Origin: Dokdonella sp. | GTDB lineage: Bacteria > Pseudomonadota > Gammaproteobacteria > Xanthomonadales > Rhodanobacteraceae | Direction: 5' to 3' | Length of the DNA stretch: 64,000 bases | NCBI GenBank assembly: GCA_024707225.1 | Contig: JANQAE010000004.1 | Location: 682,001-746,000 of the forward strand | Shown here: one piece after another, positions 1-8,764 of the stretch | How positions within the stretch are numbered: position 1 is the stretch's first letter | Layout of the letters: each line of letters opens with the position of its first letter | The notes under the pieces: generated by a model | Told to the model about the DNA's origin: nothing | Databases searched by the model: none | What the model saw: the letters and a program-made list of their open reading frames with translations, nothing else | Translations under genes and position numbers: made by a program

Positions 1-1
1 C

Positions 2-3000
2 GTGCTGGTCGGCGTGCTCGCGTTCGAGAACGACGGCGCCGGTCCGTGGATATCGGCGCATCCGCCGCGCGGCCAGGTGCCGGCCGGCGGCAGCACCACG
101 GTCGAGCTGCGCTTCGACGCGCGTCTGGTCGATCCGCCCGGGCCGTATACGGCCATGCTCGAGGTCGGCGGTGCCTTCGCCGGGGGACCGGCGCCGCTGC
201 CGCTGACGATGCGGATCGGCTGCGAGGACTGCGGCCACGTCGGTGGCCAGGTGACCGATGCGCGCCAGGGTTTCGCGGTGGACGCATCGGTCCGGCTCGA
301 CGACGGCCTGAACGTGTTCGAGAGCACCGGCAGCGCATTCGCGATCGATCTGCCGGCCGGCAGCTACATCGCGACCGTCGCCGCGCCGGGCTATTTCACG
401 CAGACGCGCACGATCGCGGTCGGCGGCGGCGGCTCGGTCGTCGCCGACTTCGCGCTGCTGCGCGAGGAGGCCCTGCTCGCCTACGCCCCCGCCGAGGTCG
501 TGCACGCGCTCGACCTCGGCGAGCAGGGCGAGGCGATCGTCGAGCTCCGCAATGTCGGCACGATACCGCTGCATGTGCGGGCGCGCGTCGGCGCGCTCGA
601 CGGACCGCGCCGCATACCGCGCACGCAGCCGGTCGACACCGCCACGTTCAGCGCAGCGGCCGCCCCTGGCCCGGCGTCGCTGCGCGGTGCCGGCGCACCG
701 GCCGCGACCGCCGGCGGCTGGCTCGCCGCGACGGCGCTGCCGGCCGGCCTCGCGCGCTACGGCCATGCGCAATGTCCGGGCGATCCGGATCGCTACTACG
801 TCGTCGGCGGCCTGCAGAACGGCGAGTACAGCCGCGCCGTACGCCGCTACGACGCGGCCACCGACGCCTGGACCACGCTGGCGCCATTGCCGGCGCAGGT
901 CGGCGGCGGCGAAGGCATCGCGGTGACCTGTCACGACGGCTATCTGTACGCGGCCGGCGGCGACGGCACGAACCGGTTCCTGATCTACGACATCGCCGCC
1001 GATGCCTGGAGCGCCGGTCCCGCCCTGCCGCGCGGCCTGTGGGGCGCGGCGATCGGCGCCTACGACGGCCGTGTCCATGTCGCCGGCGGCGCGCCGGGCT
1101 TCGCATTCGGCGAGGTCAGCCGCGCGGTCGAGGTCTTCGACATCGCATCGGGCAGCTGGAGCAGCGGCACGCCGATGCCGGTCGGCACGGCCGCGGCCGG
1201 ATACGTGCAGGTCGGCCGCCATCTCTACGTCGTCGGCGGCTGGGGCGTCGGCTCACCGGCGGCCAACATCGACCGCACGCAGCGCTACGACCTCGTGACC
1301 GGCACCTGGGAGACCGGCCCGGCGTTCGTGTCGGCACGCGCCGACTTCGCGCTGGCCGCGACCGCGACGCGGCTCTACGCGATCGGCGGCGACGGCAGCG
1401 GCGGCGACCTGTACGAACCGAGCGGCCGCGTCGAGTCGCTCGATCACCTCGCCTGGCCGATCGCCGAATGGCACGATCTGGGCACGCCGCTGAGTCCGCT
1501 GACCGCATTCGGCGGCGGCTATTGCACGCAGGCCTTGAGCGGCGGCGAGGTCTGGGCGGTCGGCGGCGTCGATGCCGGCCTGGCGTTCTTGAATGCCAAC
1601 CGCTACCGGCCGGCCGAGGCCTGCTACGCTGAGACGCCGTGGCTGCGCGTCGACGACCGCGAACACGTGCTCGGCGCCGGCGAGTCGATGCCGCTGGCGC
1701 TCGCGTTCGACGCGCGCCACTTGCAGCGCCCCGGCACCTATACCGCCGAGCTGCGCTTCAGCGGCAACTCGGCCGAGCCGGTGGCACCGCTGCCGGTGAC
1801 GCTGCTGCTGGCCTGTCCGGACTGCGGCCGCCTCAGCGGCGCGATCCGCGACGCCGAGAGCGGCGGACCGGTCGTCGCGAGCATCCGCGCGACGCCGGCC
1901 GGCGGCAGCGCGACCGCGGTCACCGGCAGCGATTACGCGCTCGACCTGCCGGCCGGTGCCTATACGCTCGACGTCGCGGCACCCGGCTATGTCGATGCGT
2001 CCGCCGCGGTCTCGCTCGCCGCCGGTGCCGAGGTGATCACCGACTTCGCGCTGCCGCGCCGGACCAGCACCGCCAGCTATTCGCCGGCGGCGATCGACGT
2101 GTCGCTGCCGGCCGGCGCCGTCGACGCGCGCACGGTCACCGTGACCGATACCGGCACCGAGCCGCTGACGCTCGCGCTCTCGGTCGGCGGCCATGCCGGT
2201 CCGCTCGCGACCACCGCGACGGCGACCGCGGCGGGTCATGGCGAATGGCTGTACCGCGACGCGCACGGCGTCGCCGCACCCGACGGCACGACGCGGTATC
2301 CGGGGGCCTACCGCTGGACACCGGCCTCGCAGCCGGACGGCGCGCCGCGCGTGCTGATCTATGCCGACGACTTCGTCCATCGCGCACCCGATACCTATCT
2401 CGATCGCGCGCTGCGCCTGCTCGGCTGGGGCTATACCGCGCACTACGACGGCGACTTCCCCGGCTTCGTCGCGGCACTGACCGGCCAGCCCTGGGATCTG
2501 GTCCTGGTCGGGCACGAGACGATGCCGCTGGCGCCGAACGTGCCGTTCGCGCTCGACGCCTACGTGCGCGGCGGCGGCCGGCTGGTGATCCACTCCAACG
2601 GCATCGATGCCGCGCCGTTGTGGACCACGCTCGGCGTCGCCGACTTCACGACGATCTACGACCCACCGGCCGCGGTGCACTGGTGGGAGCCGACCCACGG
2701 CGTGTTCAACCGGCCGCAGAGCGTGCCGGCCCTGCTCGCGCCGGCTGGCGGCATCTACGCGATCAACGGCTACCGCTTCACGGCGGCACCGGGCGTCGCC
2801 GCGATCGCCGGCTACACACCATCCGGCGCCGCCGTCGGCGAGGCCGCGCTGCTGATCGGCAACGACGGACGCAGCGTGCTCAAGGGTTTCAACGACGGCA
2901 GCCACAGTGCCGACCTCGACGGCGACGGGGTGCCCGACGCGGTCGAACTGTGGGTCAACCTGATCGCCGGCAGCGCCGGCGGCTACGGCGCCGGCTGGGC

Positions 3001-3685
3001 CAGCGTGACGCCGGCACAGCTGTCCGTGCCGGCCGGTGGCAGCGCGTCGTTCACGGTGCGCATCGACACCGCCGAGCTCACCGAGCCGGGCCGCTACACC
3101 GCCTCGGTGCGGCTGGCCGGACCGCTGACGCTGCCGGCACTGCCGCTGACGCTCGACCTGCGCTGTGCCGGCTGTGGCGGCGGCAGCGCCGATCTCGGCA
3201 TCAGCGGTCTGGCGCTGCCGCCGCGCGCGGACATCGGCGGCAGTGCGCATCTGCTCGCGACCATCGGCAACTTCGGGCCCGACGCGGCCGAGGCCGTCAC
3301 GGTCACGTTCGACCTGCCGCCGGCGCTCGGCTTCGTCGCCGGCCGCTGGATCGACGGCGTGCCGCGCGGCGCCGGCGACTGGTCGTGCACGCCGTCCGGC
3401 AGCGCGGTGAGCTGCGTGCTCAGCGGCGCCACGCTGCCGCTGCACGCGTTCGCGGCGATGCTCGACGTCGAGGTCCGCATCCGCAGCGACGCGCGGCCGG
3501 GCCCGGTCGAGACGCCGCTGCAGGTGACGTCCGCGCAGGACGATCCGAACCCGGCCAACGATCGGGCGACGCTGCGGCTGATGCTCGACTACGCAAACGG
3601 TGAGCGGGTGTTCGAGGATGGGTTCGAGGCGGAGCCGGAAGCGAGCGGGCAAGCACAAGCGATGCATGGCGAAAGCACGCGATGA
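2..3685 (+). CDS. Secreted modular Kelch / Ig-like / DUF11 protein, 5'-truncated
   Basis: The reading frame is open from the window edge, so the N-terminus and any signal peptide lie outside. Visible order, numbered from the edge: an Ig-like segment ending in CEDCG (about 74); a carboxypeptidase-regulatory-like beta domain; Kelch-type repeats (about 240-545, recurring VVGG/AAGG/VAGG strands); a second Ig-like unit ending in CPDCG (about 605) with another regulatory-like domain; a GATase/ThuA-like alpha-beta stretch (about 780-900); a third Ig-like unit ending in CAGCG; and a DUF11-like domain. Near the C-terminus is VFEDGFE, the motif shared by many secreted proteins here, followed by about 20 polar residues. 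A surface-exposed or secreted adhesion role is inferred only. The fold assignments come from sequence pattern and are moderately sure. Confidence 0.8.
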   Translation: MLVGVLAFENDGAGPWISAHPPRGQVPAGGSTTVELRFDARLVDPPGPYTAMLEVGGAFAGGPAPLPLTMRIGCEDCGHVGGQVTDARQGFAVDASVRLDDGLNVFESTGSAFAIDLPAGSYIATVAAPGYFTQTRTIAVGGGGSVVADFALLREEALLAYAPAEVVHALDLGEQGEAIVELRNVGTIPLHVRARVGALDGPRRIPRTQPVDTATFSAAAAPGPASLRGAGAPAATAGGWLAATALPAGLARYGHAQCPGDPDRYYVVGGLQNGEYSRAVRRYDAATDAWTTLAPLPAQVGGGEGIAVTCHDGYLYAAGGDGTNRFLIYDIAADAWSAGPALPRGLWGAAIGAYDGRVHVAGGAPGFAFGEVSRAVEVFDIASGSWSSGTPMPVGTAAAGYVQVGRHLYVVGGWGVGSPAANIDRTQRYDLVTGTWETGPAFVSARADFALAATATRLYAIGGDGSGGDLYEPSGRVESLDHLAWPIAEWHDLGTPLSPLTAFGGGYCTQALSGGEVWAVGGVDAGLAFLNANRYRPAEACYAETPWLRVDDREHVLGAGESMPLALAFDARHLQRPGTYTAELRFSGNSAEPVAPLPVTLLLACPDCGRLSGAIRDAESGGPVVASIRATPAGGSATAVTGSDYALDLPAGAYTLDVAAPGYVDASAAVSLAAGAEVITDFALPRRTSTASYSPAAIDVSLPAGAVDARTVTVTDTGTEPLTLALSVGGHAGPLATTATATAAGHGEWLYRDAHGVAAPDGTTRYPGAYRWTPASQPDGAPRVLIYADDFVHRAPDTYLDRALRLLGWGYTAHYDGDFPGFVAALTGQPWDLVLVGHETMPLAPNVPFALDAYVRGGGRLVIHSNGIDAAPLWTTLGVADFTTIYDPPAAVHWWEPTHGVFNRPQSVPALLAPAGGIYAINGYRFTAAPGVAAIAGYTPSGAAVGEAALLIGNDGRSVLKGFNDGSHSADLDGDGVPDAVELWVNLIAGSAGGYGAGWASVTPAQLSVPAGGSASFTVRIDTAELTEPGRYTASVRLAGPLTLPALPLTLDLRCAGCGGGSADLGISGLALPPRADIGGSAHLLATIGNFGPDAAEAVTVTFDLPPALGFVAGRWIDGVPRGAGDWSCTPSGSAVSCVLSGATLPLHAFAAMLDVEVRIRSDARPGPVETPLQVTSAQDDPNPANDRATLRLMLDYANGERVFEDGFEAEPEASGQAQAMHGESTR

Positions 3686-3692
3686 GAAAGCT

Positions 3693-3717
3693 AGGGCGAT
3701 GCCTCGTGCATCGCCCT
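3693..3717 (+). terminator. Hairpin after the Kelch/DUF11 gene
   Basis: A perfect 10-bp stem (AGGGCGATGC / GCATCGCCCT) with a 5-nt loop starts 8 nt after the stop codon. No U-run follows, so it may be a weak intrinsic terminator or an mRNA 3'-end stabiliser. Confidence 0.5.
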
Positions 3718-3858
3718 CTCGCTGCGGCACGCTCACCGCGTCGATGCGCGACGCGCTGCTCGCTATGACTTCGCCGGTTCCTGCCCGCTGCCGCGGCTCA
3801 CCGCGTGAGACCTCACAGCTGCGGCATAATCACCGCCGGGAAATCTCGGACCATCCAA

Positions 3859-6015
3859 ATGACTGCAGCAGGACTGCTCGGCACCGCCGCGCTGTTGAAC
3901 TTGATGTGCGGAACAGCGGCGATCGCGGGCACTGCGGGGCAACCGCACTTCGTCGAGCAGGGACACCGTATCGACACGATCTCTCAGCTCGGGACAGGGC
4001 AGTTCGCGGTCGTGGATCTGGACGGCGACGGCATTCCGGAAGTGGTGTTTCAGGGCTATGTCGGCTTTTCTCCGTTTCCCAACGAAAAGGCGATCATCGG
4101 CATTCTCAAGCGTCAGCCGGACGGCTCATTCGACATTCTGGATAATGAAACGGTCGTCGAGTCTCCGATGCGGACGGCGCGAATGCTGGCATGGTCGCAG
4201 GCGGGAGAGCCTCGAGTCATCGCGGTCGGTATGGACGGTGTCGCTCGCGAATACACCGGTCTTCCGCTGCGCGAGCGAAGAACATTCTCGATAGCTGACG
4301 CTGCGCTCTCCGCCGCCATCGGTGACGTCGATGCCGACGGTAACGATGAACTGGTCGTCGTGTCTCATACGGGCGTTCGCACCTATGCGCTGGCCAGCGG
4401 CCATTTGCTGCGCAGTCTGGCCGTGTCTGGCAACGAGAGCGTAGCGTTGGCCCAGTTGGACGCGGACCCTGCACTCGAGATTATTCTGGGCGGAGGATCG
4501 CCGGGCCTGGTTGTCGATGGAGCGACTCACGCCACCGACTGGCAGCATGCCGAGAGCTTCGGTTATCTCCTGGCAGCAGGCCGCTTCGGCGCAGATTCCG
4601 TCGACCAGTGGGTGGGCGCCCAGGCTCCCCCTCGGTTCACGCTGTTCGGTTCAACGCCTTGGGCGGCACTGTGGAGCAAAACCATGGGAGCAAGCATCGA
4701 CGCCGTGGGTGCCGCCACTCTCGATGCCGATGGTCGTCACTCGTTGCTGATCGCCGATTCAGATTGGGGTTCTCTCCATATCTTCGACGGCATCACCCAG
4801 CAGGAACGGCTTCAGATCCCCAACGGTGCCGCGGAGTCGCTGCGGCCAAGGGCGTCGATTTCGACCGCGACGGACTGGACGACATCGTCTTTGCGGGGCG
4901 CTACGTTTCGGGGTCCAACCGTGCGCTGACGGTAGCCGACGGCCAGACCGGCCATCTTCGCTGGGCGTTCTATCCTAATGAGGCCCCCTACACGTCGACC
5001 GCGCTGGGCGACGTCGACGGCGACGGTCGCATCGAGCTGGTCGCGCGCGGCGCGGCACGACGGCGGCGGGACTGGAGCGATCTCGATTTTCGACGCCGAA
5101 ACCGGGCAGCGAAAGTGGCGTACCGCACAAGGCCAGCTTCCGCCCAATTATCCGCTCGCGATTTCGACTTCGCGAATCGAGCTGATTCCTCGCCCATCGA
5201 CGGGCGGCATGGACATCGTGCTGGCGGGATCGCAGTACTACAGTGGCAAGCTCCTGGTCATCGACGGCAGAACGAAGGAGGTCCGCCTGGATGTATCTGG
5301 CTACATGGGCGGTACGTTGCAGTCACGCGGCATCCGCGACATGAATCTGGTCGACTACGATCAAGACGGCACGGTCGATTTCCTGGTGGCCTTGCAGGGC
5401 AATACCGGCGCACTGGCGGTGTTGTCCGGCGTGGATGGACGTACATTATGGACGTCTGCCGCTTTGGGCAGCGGAGGCACTAGCTGGGTGATCGGCGTCT
5501 TTCACATAGAGGACGCGACGGCCGAAGCCGATACGCAGCTGGTGGCAGTCATGACGGACAGCCTGCGCAGCTTCAGCGCGTCCACTGGTCTGTTGAACTG
5601 GGTCCTTCCCGTCTACAGTCATGGGGCCGTGTATGTTCCATCGGGGATCGACGGGCCCGAAATCGCCACGTTCACCAACGGTGGATATCTGCAGTTCTTC
5701 AGCGCAACGACGCTCGCGCCCGTGCGTCAGTTCATGCTGCCCTCACCGGTACGTGCGGTCACGGTGCTTGAAGACGACGCTCGCTCGATGCTCGCAGCCT
5801 CAGGAGGCGCGCTGAGGGTATTCGACGGCACAACCGGCCTGACGCGCGTGCTCTCCGAACCACTGACTCCTTTCCCCGAAACCGACGGACGACTTGCGGT
5901 AAACGCGCAGGGAGATGGGTTGTGGCAGATTGCCAGTGGCACCCAGATCGCCCTTTATCGGCATCGCCTGGAACTGAAGGAAGCGATTTTCGGCGACGGT
6001 TTCGACGGCCTCTAG
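3859..6015 (+). pseudogene. FG-GAP/VCBS beta-propeller secreted protein, two compensating frameshifts
   Basis: This is a paralogue of the intact genes at 6271-8421 and 14221-16347 (about 710 aa). The start ATG 3859 gives a signal peptide beginning MTAAGLLGTAALLNL. The frame runs to about 4840, shifts by a missing base so that residues such as DFDRDGLDDIVF and DVDGDGRIELV read in another frame, then returns to the first frame at about 5041-5056 through one extra base in a GC run. It ends with IFGDGFDGL. The family consists of repeated blades with Asp-rich DxDGDG loops that probably bind Ca2+. The middle segment is still well conserved in its shifted frame, so the indels are either very recent or assembly errors. 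If the sequence is real, translation stops at 4929 and the product loses its C-terminal tag. Confidence 0.75.
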
Positions 6016-6270
6016 ACCGAGGCTCCAGTCGCCGAACCGGAATGCGAGGAACGGCCGGTCATGCGCGGGGACCGCCGAGCTTCTGCACACCGCGATCAAA
6101 CTGGCGACGCGAAGAAGCAAGCCCCTCCATTGCACGACATCGATCACGGCGGCGAACGCTCGGCGCCACTGCACACGAGCGTCGAACGGCCGACGAGCCC
6201 CGCCGTGCGCTACGATGCCGGGGTCCTGACTTCTAACGTCATTCAACACTGCTTTTACTAGGAAGCCCCG

Positions 6271-8421
6271 ATGAAGCTTCAAAGATCGCTCCTCATCCTG
6301 GCGACAGCGACGGCGATGCAGTCCATCGATGCAGGTGCCGCCGAGGATCCGCGCTTCATCGAGCGCGGCTATCGCGTGGACAGCGCGACTGTACTCGGCA
6401 GAGCCGGCATCGCGCGCGTCGATCTCGACGGCGACGGAATTGCGGAGCTGGTGCTGGACGGGCAGTCAATTGACACCATCACGCCTTCGCAACGCGTGCT
6501 GGTCGTGCTGAGCGGCACGCAAGGACATTATCGAACGACCGGCTGGAGGCTGCTGCCGGACGACGACGGTTTGGCGCAGACACTGGCCTGGACGCCGCAG
6601 AACGAGCCCTCCATCATCACCGTGGGCAACAACGGCACTGTTCGTCGGTATCTTGGCCCCAGCCTGGAGCAGGCGGATCAGTTCAGCACCACCGAGGGCG
6701 TCGTCCGCGCCGCCATCGGCGATACGGATGCCGATGGCCGTGACGATCTGGTCGTCCTGACGTCCGATGGCCTTCGCATCTACCGACTGGATGACGGCCA
6801 ACTCCTGCGCAGCCACGCGGTTTCCGGACAATCGGATCTAGCGCTCGCACAACTGGACGCCGATCCGGCGCTGGAAATCATTCTGGGCGGATCCGCGCCC
6901 GGCCTGGTTCTGGACGGTGCGACGCTGGCGTCGGACTGGACCTACATCGACAGCTTCGGTACTCGCCTTGCCGCCGGCCGGCTCGGAGCGGATGGCTCGA
7001 ACCAATGGGTCGGCATTTCCGCGTGGTATCAATTCACCGTATTTCGTGCCTTGCCATGGTCGCCGCTTTGGACCGGGCAGGTACTCGGCCAGATCGATTC
7101 GATCGCAGTCTCCCAGATCGACGGTCACAGCCGGGATGTCATCCTGATCGGCGAAAGCGCTGGCGGAGCGGTTGTCATCGACGGCGGTACCCAGCAGCAG
7201 CTCTACCGCGTCAACGGCGCCGGATACGATGTGTCGTCGATAGTCAGCGGAGATTTCGACGGCGACGATCGCATCGAGATCGCATTCGCATCGACCAGCC
7301 TCCATTATCTGATTCCTGCGTTGACGATCGCGAACAGCGCCGACGGCAGCTCCAAGTGGCAGCTGTATCCGGCGACCGGGGCACTGACGGCCGTCGGATT
7401 CGGCGATGTCGACGGGGATGGCCGACACGAGTTGGTCGCGGCCAGCAATCCACTCAATTCGCAACCCGGAACGATCAAGATCTTCGATGCGCTATCGGGC
7501 GAAGAAAAGTGGCGCAGTCCCTTGCCCGAGTCCAACATGGGCGATCCATTCTATCTGTCCGTGACGAGCGTCCAGTCGATGCCGCGTGGCCAGGGGCAAG
7601 GTCTGGATATCGTTCTGGCCGGTCCGGCCGGATACGACAGCCGTATTCTCGTCATCGACGGCGTCACCAAACAGCCGAGGCTCGATATCTTCGACTATCC
7701 GGATGGCCCCTTGCAATCCCGTTGGATCGAGGATTTGGCCCTCGTCGATTACGACGGCGATCAGCGGAAGGATCTGGCCGTGATCACGAGAGCTACGCTG
7801 TCGAACGAGATCGGCGTCCGCGTTCATGTGTTCTCCGGCATCGACGGCTCTCTGCTCTGGCTGTCCCCCGTCTTGGGAGCCGCGGATGCGATCGCGCATC
7901 AGTTGCTGATCGTCGGTGACAATACGAGCGAATCCGACTTGTTCTTGGTGGCGGTGCTCCATGACGGCCTCCGAGCTTTCCATCGCCGGACCGGACTGCT
8001 GGCTTGGACATTGATGGCCGCCAACGACGGAGCGACCTTCATCTCTTCGGGAGTCAGTAGCGCCGAGATCGCGGTGTTCTCCAGCGCCGGCTCAGTCCGG
8101 TTCTACGATGCCGTGAGCCAGAGCCTGCTGCGCGATTTCACAGTGGCAGGTGGCCCGATACGCTCGATCACGGCACTGGGCGGCGATGTGCGGAAGCTGC
8201 TCGTCGCGACGCACGACGGTCTCCTGCTGATCGACGGGCAAACGGGCCTGATACGTGCCGCATCCGGACAGATGTCGCCTTTTCCGACGAGCGGCGTTCA
8301 ACTGGCGACTCATCAGGCCGGCGCAGACATCTGGGACATCGCCAGCGGCACTCAGATGGCACTGTATCGACACCGGCTAGAGTTGTCGGAAGACATCTTC
8401 GCGAACGGCTTCGACCCGTAG
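6271..8421 (+). CDS. FG-GAP/VCBS repeat secreted protein (intact paralogue)
   Basis: This 716-aa protein has a signal peptide (MKLQRSLLILATATAMQS..., cleavage near AGA-AED) and about seven beta-propeller blades. Recurrent Asp-rich loops (DLDGDGIAEL, DTDADGRDDL, DFDGDDRIEI, DVDGDGRHEL, DYDGDQRKDL) are typical of integrin-like FG-GAP/VCBS repeats, which usually bind calcium. The start is supported by AGGAAG 5 nt upstream of ATG 6271. The last residues are DIFANGFDP, the shared C-terminal hFx[DN]xF[DE] motif, preceded by a segment (IASGTQ.ALYRHRLEL) nearly identical in all members here. No enzymatic motif is visible. A surface or secreted role is inferred. Confidence 0.85.
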   Translation: MKLQRSLLILATATAMQSIDAGAAEDPRFIERGYRVDSATVLGRAGIARVDLDGDGIAELVLDGQSIDTITPSQRVLVVLSGTQGHYRTTGWRLLPDDDGLAQTLAWTPQNEPSIITVGNNGTVRRYLGPSLEQADQFSTTEGVVRAAIGDTDADGRDDLVVLTSDGLRIYRLDDGQLLRSHAVSGQSDLALAQLDADPALEIILGGSAPGLVLDGATLASDWTYIDSFGTRLAAGRLGADGSNQWVGISAWYQFTVFRALPWSPLWTGQVLGQIDSIAVSQIDGHSRDVILIGESAGGAVVIDGGTQQQLYRVNGAGYDVSSIVSGDFDGDDRIEIAFASTSLHYLIPALTIANSADGSSKWQLYPATGALTAVGFGDVDGDGRHELVAASNPLNSQPGTIKIFDALSGEEKWRSPLPESNMGDPFYLSVTSVQSMPRGQGQGLDIVLAGPAGYDSRILVIDGVTKQPRLDIFDYPDGPLQSRWIEDLALVDYDGDQRKDLAVITRATLSNEIGVRVHVFSGIDGSLLWLSPVLGAADAIAHQLLIVGDNTSESDLFLVAVLHDGLRAFHRRTGLLAWTLMAANDGATFISSGVSSAEIAVFSSAGSVRFYDAVSQSLLRDFTVAGGPIRSITALGGDVRKLLVATHDGLLLIDGQTGLIRAASGQMSPFPTSGVQLATHQAGADIWDIASGTQMALYRHRLELSEDIFANGFDP

Positions 8422-8462
8422 CGGCGGTCCACAGGCAGATGGCCTTTGGAGCATCGAGCAGC

Positions 8463-8504
8463 CGAGCCGGCCCCTCGGAATCGGAGTGCGCCGGTTCGTT
8501 TTTT
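8463..8504 (+). terminator. Rho-independent terminator after the VCBS gene
   Basis: A 9-bp stem (CGAGCCGGC with GCCGGTTCG, one G-U pair) and an 18-nt loop are followed immediately by six T residues. It lies 42 nt after the stop codon at 8421 and is the best canonical intrinsic terminator in the window. Confidence 0.75.
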
Positions 8505-8764
8505 GGATTGCCGTTGCGGTGAACGATGCCGATGGCGGGGAAATGATTCTGGCCGGCGGCAGCTTCGGCGCGGTTACTGGATCTAACTGAGCCCCTAGAC
8601 GGAACGCTACCGCATATAGCGACGCGAGCTCTCTTTCAGGGGTGGCGGCCACCGGCCGCCCATGCGGAGGACAGTATTGTTGTGGTCACCGATGGAGGCC
8701 TGTTCGGATTCGACCGGCGACCAAGCGCCGTTGACTCCCCCGCGCGATCACCCATAGTGCGCGG
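8505..8764. other. Intergenic, leader of the CadC-like gene
   Basis: Together with the terminator before it, this forms a gap of about 340 bases without a convincing gene. It should hold the promoter of the regulator at 8765, but no strong -35/-10 pair stands out. Confidence 0.4.

Noticed and set aside
1253-3736. Long minus-strand open frame of over 800 codons opposite the Kelch protein
   Set aside because: Arg/Gly/Ala-rich composition with no motif; a GC-rich mirror of the real gene, as are similar frames at 8636-11050, 11662-14193, 36754-39801 and 56171-58255.
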